This document shows positions 19,671 to 27,810 of a DNA stretch of 57,631 nt, one piece after another. The position numbers and the translations under genes are program-made. The notes below the pieces were generated by a model. That model did no database searches. It worked only from the letters and a program-made list of their open reading frames with translations, and was not told the DNA's origin. The DNA comes from Pelagibacteraceae bacterium AG-404-N13. GTDB lineage: Bacteria > Pseudomonadota > Alphaproteobacteria > Pelagibacterales > Pelagibacteraceae. Position 1 is the first letter of the stretch, and each line of letters starts with the position of its first letter. The stretch spans positions 1 to 57,631 of the forward strand of contig QCJD01000008.1 of NCBI GenBank assembly GCA_003216255.1, read 5' to 3'.

Positions 19671-20356
19671 TATTGCAAATTTCCTAAAAGATTTTCAAAA
19701 AACAAAGAACCATCTTCTCCTGAAAGATATTTATCAATCATTCTTTCAGGATGGGGCATCATACCCAATACATTTTTATTTTTATTAAATATTCCCGCAA
19801 TGTTTTTTAGTGCACCGTTAGGATTATTTTCATCATTTTCTAAACCTTTTTGATCACAGTATGTAACGGCTATTTGGCTATTATCTTCCAAAGACTTTAA
19901 TTCATCTTTTGAGCAAAAATAATTACCTTCATTATGAGCTATATGAAGCTCTAAAATTTCTTTTTTGATATTTTTAAAGTATTTATTTTTCTTATCTCTA
20001 ACTTTCACATAAACATTTTTGCATATGAAATTAAGATACTTATTTTGTTGTAATATACCTGGCAATAAAGCTGTTTCTGTTAATATTTGAAAACCGTTAC
20101 AAATGCCAAGAACAAGTCCACCAGAATTAGCAAAATCTATAACAGATTTTATAATATTTGATTTTGATGCAATACTTCCACATCTTAAATAATCTCCATA
20201 AGAAAAACCACCAGGTAGAACAATCAAATCACTTTTTGGAATAGATTTATCATTGTGCCAAATCATTTGATTTTTAAAACCAAACTTTTTTAGAGCAACA
20301 TCCATGTCTCTATCACAATTTGAACCAGGAAAAATAATTACAGATGATTTCATCAA
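19670..20356 (-). CDS. purQ: Phosphoribosylformylglycinamidine synthase subunit PurQ (glutaminase)
   Basis: Class I glutamine amidotransferase of 228 residues that supplies ammonia to PurL. It opens IIFPGSNCDRDMD, with the oxyanion loop LPGGFSYGDYLR, the nucleophile Cys in GICNGFQIL near residue 92, and the His-Glu pair in MMPHPERM near 205. The length is normal. Two ATGs begin the frame; the downstream one is equally likely. The gap from purS is two bases. Confidence 0.96.
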   Translation of the reverse strand: MMKSSVIIFPGSNCDRDMDVALKKFGFKNQMIWHNDKSIPKSDLIVLPGGFSYGDYLRCGSIASKSNIIKSVIDFANSGGLVLGICNGFQILTETALLPGILQQNKYLNFICKNVYVKVRDKKNKYFKNIKKEILELHIAHNEGNYFCSKDELKSLEDNSQIAVTYCDQKGLENDENNPNGALKNIAGIFNKNKNVLGMMPHPERMIDKYLSGEDGSLFFENLLGNLQ

Positions 20357-20358
20357 TA

Positions 20359-20592
20359 TTAAACGATCTTGTAATCCTCTATAACTAAGTTGGCTAATAG
20401 TTTTTTACACATTTCGTCTACTAATGATTTTGCTTTAGTTTCATCATTTTCTTTAACTTCAATTTCAAAAAATTTCCCTTGCCGTACATCGCTTACTTTG
20501 TCAAAATTCATACCGTTTAATGTTTGTTGAATAGCTTTTCCTTGTGGATCTAAGACACCATTTTTTAAAGTTACAACTACCTTTATTTTCAT
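20359..20592 (-). CDS. purS: Phosphoribosylformylglycinamidine synthase subunit PurS
   Basis: Small PurS subunit of 77 residues that bridges PurL and PurQ. The family signature is present: VTLKNGVLDPQGKAIQQTL, then VSDVRQGKFFEIE. The order purC-purS-purQ-purL and the overlap with purC by one base confirm the role. The length is typical at about 80 residues. Confidence 0.95.
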   Translation of the reverse strand: MKIKVVVTLKNGVLDPQGKAIQQTLNGMNFDKVSDVRQGKFFEIEVKENDETKAKSLVDEMCKKLLANLVIEDYKIV

Positions 20593-21371
20593 TATTTCTT
20601 TTTAATTTTAACCGCTTTAGGTTTTGGAAATTTTATAGGTCTTATATTAGATTGTTCATGTAGAATATCCAATCTCTTTGCTACCTCTTGGTATCCTTCA
20701 ATTAAATTTCCAAGATCTTTTCTAAATATATCTTTATCTAATTTTTTTTCTGTTCTTGAGTCCCATAGTCTACATGTATCAGGACTAATTTCGTCTGCGA
20801 GAATTATTTCATTATCTTGTCCTGATCTTCCAAATTCTAATTTGAAATCAACAAGCTTTATACCAACGCCTCTAAACATCCCTTGTAAAAAATCATTTAT
20901 TCTTTTGCATTGATCATTTATTAATTCTAATTCCATTATATTCATCCAATTAAATGACAATATATGTTCACGACTTACTAACGGGTCTCCTAAATCATCA
21001 TTTTTGAGGCAATATTCAATTAATGGATAATCTAAAATTGTTCCTTCTTCTATCCCAAGTCTCTTTGTTAATGATCCTGTAGCAATATTTCTTACAACAA
21101 ATTCAATAGGTATAATTTCAACACTTTTTACAAGCTGTTCTCTCATGTTAATTCTTTTAATTAGATGATTTTTTATTCCTACTTCATTTAAGTTTGAGAG
21201 AATATATTCAGAAATTCTATTATTTAAAATTCCCTTTCCATCTATTGTTGCCTTTTTTTGATTATTAAAAGCAGTTGCGTCATCTTTAAAATGTTGAATG
21301 ACCAAGTTTTTTTCAGGTGAAGCATATATAATTTTAGCTTTACCTTCGTATAACTTTTTTCCTTTTTTCAT
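20592..21371 (-). CDS. purC: SAICAR synthetase
   Basis: Phosphoribosylaminoimidazole-succinocarboxamide synthase, 259 residues, which couples aspartate to CAIR with ATP. The start KKGKKLYEGKAKIIY, the ATFNNQ-type DDATAFNNQKKA, the conserved EFVVRNIATGSL, and KLVDFKLEFG and DEISPDTCRLWD are all recognisable. It sits in a run of overlapping purine genes, with single-base overlaps to purB upstream and purS downstream. Confidence 0.97.
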   Translation of the reverse strand: MKKGKKLYEGKAKIIYASPEKNLVIQHFKDDATAFNNQKKATIDGKGILNNRISEYILSNLNEVGIKNHLIKRINMREQLVKSVEIIPIEFVVRNIATGSLTKRLGIEEGTILDYPLIEYCLKNDDLGDPLVSREHILSFNWMNIMELELINDQCKRINDFLQGMFRGVGIKLVDFKLEFGRSGQDNEIILADEISPDTCRLWDSRTEKKLDKDIFRKDLGNLIEGYQEVAKRLDILHEQSNIRPIKFPKPKAVKIKKK

Positions 21372-22663
21372 TATTTAAAAACTCTTCTAAAGATATAGTT
21401 AATATTTTTGAAATGTTTGTCATATGTAAAAATTCTATCTATTTTTTTTTCATTTATATTCTTAGTTATTCTTACATCTTTTTTTAAAAGATTTTTTAAA
21501 TTGGCGTTTTTAGTAAAACTTGCCTTAGCGTGACCCTGAATTAATCTATAAGCTTTTTCTCTAGCCATACCTGTTTTTGTTAATTCCAACATCATTTCTT
21601 GAGAAAAAACTAAACCTTTAGTGAAATTTAAATTTTCTAACATTTTTTTTGGATAAATAATCATTTTATCCAAAACATTTGCAAGTCTGAATAAAGCAAA
21701 ATCTAAGGTTATGTTTGCATCGGGCCCAATGTTTCTTTCAACACTAGAATGAGAAATATCTCTTTCATGCCAAAGTGCTATATTTTCTAGAGAAGGAATA
21801 ACATAACTTCTGACCATTCTTGCAAGACCAGTTAAGTTTTCACTTAAAATTGGGTTTTTCTTATGTGGCATTGCAGAAGATCCTTTTTGGTCTTTTGAAA
21901 AAAATTCTTGTAATTCATAAACCTCAGATCTTTGAAGATGTCTAATTTCCGTAGCTATTCTTTCAACTGATCCCGCAATTATTCCTAAAATTGAAAAGTA
22001 ATGCGCATGTCTGTCTCTTGGTATAATTTGTGTTGATATAGGCTCTGGTTTTAGTTTTAGTTTTTTAGCAACATAAACTTCAACTCTAGGGTCTATATTT
22101 GCAAAAGTACCAACAGCTCCTGAAATTGAACAAGTAGAAATATTATCTATTGCATCTTCTAATCGTTTTTTATTTCTTTTAAATTCTTCATAAAATGATG
22201 CTAATTTTAAACCAAAAGTTATAGGTTCGGCGTGTATTCCGTGACTTCTTCCAATACAAGGAGTTAATTTGTATTTTTTAGCCTGTTTTTTTAAAACAGA
22301 TAATATTTTATCTATATCTTTAATTAAAATTTTTCCTGATTGAACTAATTGTAAGTTAAAACTTGTATCCAATACGTCCGAAGAAGTCATGCCTTGGTGT
22401 AAATATCTTGCTTTGAGACCAGCTTGTTCTGTAATTGAGGATAAAAAAGCTATAACATCATGTTTTACTTTTGCTTCAATATCATGAATCCTTCTAACTT
22501 TGATTTTTCCCTTTTTTCTAACTATTGAAACAACACCCTTTGGTATAATTTTATATTTTTCCATTGCTTCTGCTGCAGCAATTTCAACATCTAACCAAAT
22601 TTTATATTTGTTTTCTTCTGACCAGATTTGTACAAGTTCTTTTCTAGAGTATCTTGATATCAT
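21371..22663 (-). CDS. purB: Adenylosuccinate lyase
   Basis: Fumarase/aspartase-superfamily lyase of 430 residues that acts twice in purine synthesis, on SAICAR and on adenylosuccinate. It opens MISRYSRKELVQIWSEENKY. The catalytic region includes the GRSHGIHAEP stretch and the signature loop GSSAMPHKKNPILSEN near residue 265. TSSDVLDT near 95 is also conserved. It is read directly after map with a one-base overlap. The length is normal for the bacterial 430-residue class. Confidence 0.96.
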   Translation of the reverse strand: MISRYSRKELVQIWSEENKYKIWLDVEIAAAEAMEKYKIIPKGVVSIVRKKGKIKVRRIHDIEAKVKHDVIAFLSSITEQAGLKARYLHQGMTSSDVLDTSFNLQLVQSGKILIKDIDKILSVLKKQAKKYKLTPCIGRSHGIHAEPITFGLKLASFYEEFKRNKKRLEDAIDNISTCSISGAVGTFANIDPRVEVYVAKKLKLKPEPISTQIIPRDRHAHYFSILGIIAGSVERIATEIRHLQRSEVYELQEFFSKDQKGSSAMPHKKNPILSENLTGLARMVRSYVIPSLENIALWHERDISHSSVERNIGPDANITLDFALFRLANVLDKMIIYPKKMLENLNFTKGLVFSQEMMLELTKTGMAREKAYRLIQGHAKASFTKNANLKNLLKKDVRITKNINEKKIDRIFTYDKHFKNINYIFRRVFK

Positions 22664-23433
22664 TACTTATATGGAGGCTTTCTATAACCTTTAACAGATT
22701 CTGTGAAAATTTCATAAGAATCTTCAGTTATTCCTAATGTGTGCTCAAATTGTGCAGATAAGGATTTATCTTTTGTAACAGCAGTCCACCCGTCATTTAA
22801 AACTTTAACATCTAATTTTCCTGCATTTATCATAGGCTCAATTGTAAATGTCATACCAGGCTTTAATTCAATACCAGTATTTTTTTTTCCATAGTGCAAA
22901 ATATTTGGTGGTTCATGAAAAGTATTGCTAATTCCATGACCGCAAAAATCTCTTACAACAGAAAAACCTTTTTCTTCAACATATGATTGAATCTCAAATC
23001 CTATATCACCAAGCTTAACTCCAGGTTTTAAAATTTTTATTGCATTCATCATAGACTCATAAGTTGCATCAATTAAATTTTTTGACTTAATCGAAATTTC
23101 ACCAACTGTATACATTCTACTGGTGTCGCCATAGTATTCGTTTACAATAGCCGTTACATCTATGTTTACAACATCTCCTTCATTTAAAATTCTTTCAGAT
23201 GGTATGCCATGACACACAACATGATTTAACGATGTACATAAAGATTTTTTAAATCCTCTATAGTAAAGAGGCGCAGAATGTCCTCCATTATCATTTATAA
23301 ACTCATAACCTAATTGATCAATTTTATCTGTTGAGACACCAGACTTTACATGCTCAGTTAACATGTCTAAAGTTTGAGAAGCTAATTTTCCAGCTATTCT
23401 CATTTTCTCAAATTTTTCAGAATAGTTATTCAT
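22663..23433 (-). CDS. map: Methionine aminopeptidase, type I
   Basis: Metal-dependent peptidase of 256 residues that removes the initiator methionine from new proteins. The five metal ligands are in recognisable contexts: HVVCHGIPS, VNIDVT and YGDTSRMY for the two aspartates, GHGISNTFHEPP for the histidine, FTIEPMIN for one glutamate and AQFEHTLGI for the last. The N-terminal extension of type II enzymes is absent. It overlaps sfsA by 8 bases and purB by one. Confidence 0.96.
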   Translation of the reverse strand: MNNYSEKFEKMRIAGKLASQTLDMLTEHVKSGVSTDKIDQLGYEFINDNGGHSAPLYYRGFKKSLCTSLNHVVCHGIPSERILNEGDVVNIDVTAIVNEYYGDTSRMYTVGEISIKSKNLIDATYESMMNAIKILKPGVKLGDIGFEIQSYVEEKGFSVVRDFCGHGISNTFHEPPNILHYGKKNTGIELKPGMTFTIEPMINAGKLDVKVLNDGWTAVTKDKSLSAQFEHTLGITEDSYEIFTESVKGYRKPPYK

Positions 23434-24112
23434 TTAATATTTTAATTTTTTTTTCAATTTTTATTTCTTTAGAACTCAAATAACATCTGTATGCTAAAAA
23501 ATTAACACCAGCTTTTTTTGCTTCAATGTAATCTTTATAGTAATTGGCATCTATGTCTTTAGCTATTTTAAATTCATTTATATTCTGAATTTGAGTTAAA
23601 AATAAGACATAAGGTTTATAACCTTTTTTAATTGAATTAATTAACATTTTTAAATGTTTAGAGCCTCTAGAGGTTACCGCATCTGGAAATTCAGCAACTT
23701 TATTGTCTCTTAAAAGTGTTACGTTTTTAACCTCTAAAATTTTCTTATCACAGAGAAAGTCAAATCTTGTATCTTTAGAATATTTAAATTCAGCTTTAAT
23801 ATTTTTAGCTAATTTAAATTCATTAATTAGCTTATTATTTAAGCCATGTTCAACAATTCTGTTTGTTCTGTGAGTGTTAACACCTATGATTCTATTACTG
23901 ACTCTAATCATTTCTAGAGTGAATTTTAGTTTACGATTTGGATCGTTATGCTCTGTTATCCAAACTGTATTACCTTCATTCAAAAGACCTTTCATAGAAC
24001 CAGTATTTGGACAATGAGCAGTAACAATTTTATTATTTACTTCTATATCTGTAAAAAATCTTTTATATCTTCTGATTAATTTGCCTTTAATTAAACTATT
24101 GGTAAATTTCAT
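23426..24112 (-). CDS. sfsA: SfsA family protein (sugar fermentation stimulation homologue)
   Basis: SfsA-family protein of 228 residues. It has the N-terminal OB-like part (RYKRFFTDIEVNN; AHCPNTGSMKGL) and a C-terminal nuclease-like domain (FDFLCDKKILEVKNVTLL; FPDAVTSRGSKHLK). The cellular role of SfsA is not well established; the fold suggests a DNA- or nucleic-acid-binding or nuclease protein. It is first in the reverse block that includes map and the purine genes. It diverges from the next forward gene with only 22 bases between, so the promoters must overlap the coding ends. Confidence 0.9.
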   Translation of the reverse strand: MKFTNSLIKGKLIRRYKRFFTDIEVNNKIVTAHCPNTGSMKGLLNEGNTVWITEHNDPNRKLKFTLEMIRVSNRIIGVNTHRTNRIVEHGLNNKLINEFKLAKNIKAEFKYSKDTRFDFLCDKKILEVKNVTLLRDNKVAEFPDAVTSRGSKHLKMLINSIKKGYKPYVLFLTQIQNINEFKIAKDIDANYYKDYIEAKKAGVNFLAYRCYLSSKEIKIEKKIKILNE

Positions 24113-24134
24113 TTAAATTAATTTATATTTACAA

Positions 24135-24887
24135 ATGACAAATAAAAAAGAAATAAATGCTGGGATAATTATAATAGGTAACGAAGTATTATCTGGAAGA
24201 ACCAAAGATATTAATACTAGCAGCATAGCTTTATGGTTGAATCCTTTAGGTATTCACGTCAAAGAGGTAAGGGTTATTGCAGATGATGAAAACACAATAA
24301 TAGATACAGTAAACGTATTTAGAAAAAAATTTAATTATGTTTTTACAACTGGAGGAATTGGACCTACTCACGATGACATAACAGCTGAGTCTATCGCAAA
24401 AGCATTTAATACAGAATATGGTTTTCATAAAGAAGCTTTCTCAATATTAGAGAGTTATTATAAACCAGGTGAATTTACTGAAGGAAGACAAAAAATGGCA
24501 AAGATGCCAACCAGTGCTAGCTTGATATTAAATCCATCAAGCGGTGCGCCAGGATTTTATATTGAAAATGTTTTTTGTTTGCCAGGAGTTCCTTCAATAC
24601 TTAAGTCAATGTTAGGTGGTTTAAATAATGTTTTAATTGGTGGAGATCCAGTATTAAGCAAAACATTAAATCTAAGAACTGTCGAAAGTGAAATTGCAAA
24701 ATCCTTAACCGATGTACAAAATAAAAATAATGATGTTGAAATTGGAAGTTATCCTTTTTTTAGAGCAGGCAAGTTAGGTGTTTCTATAGTTTTAAGATCA
24801 ACCAATCAAAAAAAAATTGATCTTTGTAATGAACAAATATTAGAATTTGTAAAATTAAAAAATATTGAAATTTTAAGAGAAATCTAA
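24135..24887 (+). CDS. CinA N-terminal (MoaB/MogA-like) domain protein
   Basis: A molybdopterin-binding-fold protein of 250 residues that matches the N-terminal half of competence/damage-inducible protein A. It starts AGIIIIGNEVLSGRTKDINT and has the conserved FTTGGIGPTHDDIT near residue 72 and LPGVPSILKSML near 150. The C-terminal CinA deamidase domain (PncC) is absent. In many alphaproteobacteria the two are separate genes. The CinA N-domain can act as an ADP-ribose or NAD-related pyrophosphatase, but this is unproven here. It overlaps the next gene by one base. Confidence 0.85.
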   Translation: MTNKKEINAGIIIIGNEVLSGRTKDINTSSIALWLNPLGIHVKEVRVIADDENTIIDTVNVFRKKFNYVFTTGGIGPTHDDITAESIAKAFNTEYGFHKEAFSILESYYKPGEFTEGRQKMAKMPTSASLILNPSSGAPGFYIENVFCLPGVPSILKSMLGGLNNVLIGGDPVLSKTLNLRTVESEIAKSLTDVQNKNNDVEIGSYPFFRAGKLGVSIVLRSTNQKKIDLCNEQILEFVKLKNIEILREI

Positions 24888-25297
24888 TGCTTTATTTTGC
24901 TTACGGAAGTAACTTAAATCATCATCAAATGAAAAAAGATAGATGTGTTGGCTCACAATATTTACAATCATTTACTTTGAAAGATTATAAATTAGTTTTT
25001 TCTCATTCTAATAAATTAAATAAATTTGGTTACGCCAATGTAATAAAAAAAAAAAGATCTAAAGTTATAGGTGCTATCTGGAAAATTACTAAAAAACACG
25101 AAATTATACTTGATGGATATGAGCAATTTCCTGATGTATATCAAAAAGAATATTTTAAATATAATGGAAAGGAAATCATGTTTTATATAATGAAAAAATA
25201 TTTTTTAAAAAATCCACCTAAAATTTATGTAGAAACAATTAATAAAGGTTACGAAGACTGTAAAATTGATTTAAAAATAAATTATAATTTTAAATAA
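24887..25297 (+). CDS. Gamma-glutamylcyclotransferase-like (AIG2/GGCT fold) protein
   Basis: A small 136-residue protein with the GGCT signature FAYGSNLN at its N-terminus, which forms the substrate-binding loop. The conserved Glu/Asp environment follows: GAIWKITKKHEIILDGYEQFPDVYQK, in which the DGYE glutamate corresponds to the usual catalytic acid. The family cleaves gamma-glutamyl amines or peptides to 5-oxoproline; the substrate here is unknown. It is coupled to the CinA-like gene by one base (TAATG). Confidence 0.8.
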   Translation: MLYFAYGSNLNHHQMKKDRCVGSQYLQSFTLKDYKLVFSHSNKLNKFGYANVIKKKRSKVIGAIWKITKKHEIILDGYEQFPDVYQKEYFKYNGKEIMFYIMKKYFLKNPPKIYVETINKGYEDCKIDLKINYNFK

Positions 25298-25315
25298 AAA
25301 AACTATCTCTTAATA

Positions 25316-26008
25316 ATGAAAAGTTCTAAAATTTTTACCAAAGGTGTTTTAGATGTACTGCCATTGTTAATACCTGTTTTTCCCTTTGGTCTAATTATAG
25401 GTGTTATTGGAGTAGAACTAGGTTTTAGTCCTTTAATGGTATTTGTGTCATCTTTAGTTGTTTTTTCTGGTTCAGCACAGATTGTTCTTTTTCAACTTGT
25501 TTCTGGTGGAGCATCACCTCTAGTAACATTAACTTCAGTAGGAGTTACAAATTCGAGACATTTTTTGTATGGTGCTGTACTCTCAGAATATTTAGAGGAT
25601 CTAAGCACCACTTGGAAAATTTTTTTATCATATTTTTTAGCTGACCAGTCTTTTGCTCTTTCACAAAGATATTTTAAAGAGAACAGCTCTCTTAAAAATA
25701 AACATTTCTATTTATTAGGATCAGGATCAACTCTTTGGCTTGTTTGGCAAACATCGTCGTTATTTGGAATTTTTTTAGGATCAATAGTTCCAGAAGAACT
25801 AGGCTTAGCTTTTGCTATCCCGCTAACTTTTTTATCTTTAATAATTCATGAATTTAGAAAAATTGATCACTTAATTGTAATCATTACTTCTGGATTATTG
25901 GCAATTTTATTTTATGAGATTCCTTTTAAAGCATACATTATTACGGCAAGTCTAGGAGCACTAATGATTGCATGGATAATTACAAATATAAAATACAAGA
26001 AAACATGA
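25316..26008 (+). CDS. azlC: AzlC family branched-chain amino acid permease subunit
   Basis: Integral membrane protein of 230 residues with about six or seven hydrophobic segments. The family opening is FTKGVLDVLPLLIPVFPFGLIIG, and the conserved VFSGSAQ and NSRHFLYG motifs are seen near residues 47 and 80. With AzlD it forms a two-component exporter of branched-chain or related amino acids. It ends in an ATGA overlap with azlD, which supports a stoichiometric complex. Confidence 0.9.
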   Translation: MKSSKIFTKGVLDVLPLLIPVFPFGLIIGVIGVELGFSPLMVFVSSLVVFSGSAQIVLFQLVSGGASPLVTLTSVGVTNSRHFLYGAVLSEYLEDLSTTWKIFLSYFLADQSFALSQRYFKENSSLKNKHFYLLGSGSTLWLVWQTSSLFGIFLGSIVPEELGLAFAIPLTFLSLIIHEFRKIDHLIVIITSGLLAILFYEIPFKAYIITASLGALMIAWIITNIKYKKT

Positions 26009-26316
26009 ACTGGATTTTAATTTTTTTAGCAGGACTTATTACATATTTTTTGAGATATTCGATGATCTCTTTTATTAAAAAAGATATGCTTAATGAAAAA
26101 ACAAAAACACTTTTAGGTTATGTTCCTTCGGCTGTTTTTCCAGCTTTAATATTTCCAGCAGTTCTTTTAGACAATTCAGCATCTTTTGTTAGCTATAATG
26201 ATCCAAAAATTTTAGCCATTTTAATTGCAATGTTAGTAGGTTTTTTTTCAAGAAAGATAATTGCCACAATTCTTTCTGGATTAATATCATATTGGGTAAT
26301 AATATTTTTGTTGTAA
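26005..26316 (+). CDS. azlD: AzlD family transporter subunit
   Basis: Small membrane partner of AzlC, 103 residues, with four hydrophobic segments (WILIFLAGLITYFLRYSM; VFPALIFPAVLL; ILAILIAMLVGFF; ILSGLISYWVIIFLL). I place the start at ATG 26005 inside the azlC stop (ATGA). A longer frame from 25972 would only add polar residues in front of the first membrane helix. The FLRYSM and YVPSAVFPAL stretches are typical of AzlD. Confidence 0.88.
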   Translation: MNWILIFLAGLITYFLRYSMISFIKKDMLNEKTKTLLGYVPSAVFPALIFPAVLLDNSASFVSYNDPKILAILIAMLVGFFSRKIIATILSGLISYWVIIFLL

Positions 26317-26448
26317 AATTATAACTATCAAAGAATTATCTATAAAAAGATAAAAAAAGAAAAATAAATACTATTTTTATGCTTAAACTATAACAAGACT
26401 ATTACACAAAAAGATGGTAATAATTTTCAACAAAGTCTGGTTGTGCTG

Positions 26449-26501
26449 ACTTTTAAAAAAAGGGACAACATAAAAGTTAACTTTTAAAAGAAAGGCAACA
26501 T
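26449..26501 (+). repeat. Imperfect direct repeat in the leader of the serine hydrolase pair
   Basis: ACTTTTAAAAAAAGGGACAA at 26449-26468 is repeated almost exactly as ACTTTTAAAAGAAAGGCAAC at 26480-26499, each continuing CAT or AT. The second copy contains the ribosome-binding site and runs into the ATG at 26500. A palindrome AAAAGTTAACTTTT at 26473-26486 sits between and overlaps the second copy. It could be a duplicated translation-start region, a regulator-binding site, or a relic of a lost gene start. The other 130 bases of the 183-base gap after azlD hold nothing I can name. Confidence 0.6.
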
Positions 26502-27810
26502 GATGAAAAAAATATTACTAATCATTACTTTAAGCTTATTAACTGCAAGCAATGCATTTGCTGAGAGACTAAATTGGTTTTTTAATAAGTGGCTTTCTGA
26601 AAACGGACATCATCAATATTTAAATGAGCAAGGATCTCACAATCTAAATATCAAAATAAAAAATAAAGCATTATCAGCTACTAATATTGCCTATCATTCA
26701 AACCCAAACAGAGATACGCTGATTTATTATTTATGGAAATATTCATATAGAGATAGAAGTCAACATTTAAAAGAGTTTAAACCGACAAATAGTTCCTACG
26801 AATTTAAATTCAACTTAATTGAGGATGAATTTATAAAAAAGCAAACGAAAACTGTAAAAAAGCAAATGAAAACCAAAGGTATCCTTAGTTATTTATATTA
26901 TCAAGATGGTGAAGTATTAATTGACGAACTTTCTCCTAAAGAAAGACTGGGAGAGTTTTTGAATAATGAAACAAAATTTTATTCAATGTCAATGGGTAAG
27001 TCAGTAACTTCTTATTTAGTAGGTCACGCAATATGTGAGGGTTATATTGATGGAGTTGATGCTAGAGTAAATGACTGGCCTATAATAAAAGATTCTCTTT
27101 ATCATGATCAAAAATTAATTAATTTTTTAAATATGAATACTGGTGATCAAAAATATATCGATGAGTTTGAAGATGGCACTAGCAAATTAGGCCCATATGA
27201 AGACGCAGATATTGCAACAACCATGCGCCTTTACTTTAACAACCAAAATACAAAAAAATCTAAGGAAAGGTACAATTACAATGGATTTGTCACTCAGTTA
27301 ATTTTAAACTATATGAAATTTAAAATTGGTGAAGATTATGACAAATTTTATAGCAAAGTTTTCAACGATAAAATAAAGATCAAAAATAGCATTCGTTATG
27401 GCTACACTAGTTTAAATGAAAACTGGGGAAATGGACATCCTAACATAATGGCAACGAGATTTGACTATCTTAGAATAGCAAAAGCTATAATGGATGATTA
27501 TCAGAATGATACTTGTGTTGGAAAATATTTAAAAGAAATTTATGAAAGAAGAATACCAAAAGGAAGCAAAGAAAAAGAAGAGCCCTTATTTAATCGTACA
27601 AAATCATACGGGGGTCAATTTCATATGGATTTTCCAGGATTAAAAGACAAAATTATATTTGGTATGGGCGGCTATGGTGGGAATATGATTTTAATTGATG
27701 TAGAAAATTCAAGGATACTAGTTGTTAATTCACTTCATTATAATAATAAAAAATATAAATATAATCACAAAAAACTACTGTACGATCCATTTAAAAAAGG
27801 AAAAGGTTAA
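26500..27810 (+). CDS. Exported serine hydrolase, NylB/class C beta-lactamase-like (copy 1)
   Basis: A 436-residue protein with a clear signal peptide (hydrophobic run to NAFA, about residue 21). The SxxK catalytic motif is S164-M-G-K167, followed by SVTSYLVGHAICEGYID. The tyrosine motif is YNYNGFVTQLI near 258-268, in the arrangement of 6-aminohexanoate-dimer hydrolase and related penicillin-recognising enzymes. A C-terminal KSYGGQFHMDFPG near 368 occupies the place of the KTG-type strand. The periplasmic or surface substrate (ester, amide or peptidoglycan) is unknown. The downstream paralogue abuts with zero spacing, so they are an operon and a gene duplication. Confidence 0.7.
   Translation: MMKKILLIITLSLLTASNAFAERLNWFFNKWLSENGHHQYLNEQGSHNLNIKIKNKALSATNIAYHSNPNRDTLIYYLWKYSYRDRSQHLKEFKPTNSSYEFKFNLIEDEFIKKQTKTVKKQMKTKGILSYLYYQDGEVLIDELSPKERLGEFLNNETKFYSMSMGKSVTSYLVGHAICEGYIDGVDARVNDWPIIKDSLYHDQKLINFLNMNTGDQKYIDEFEDGTSKLGPYEDADIATTMRLYFNNQNTKKSKERYNYNGFVTQLILNYMKFKIGEDYDKFYSKVFNDKIKIKNSIRYGYTSLNENWGNGHPNIMATRFDYLRIAKAIMDDYQNDTCVGKYLKEIYERRIPKGSKEKEEPLFNRTKSYGGQFHMDFPGLKDKIIFGMGGYGGNMILIDVENSRILVVNSLHYNNKKYKYNHKKLLYDPFKKGKG

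Noticed and set aside
25972-26004. A longer AzlD starting at 25972
   Set aside because: It would overlap azlC by 37 bases and add a polar stretch before the first membrane helix; ATG 26005 gives the usual ATGA coupling.
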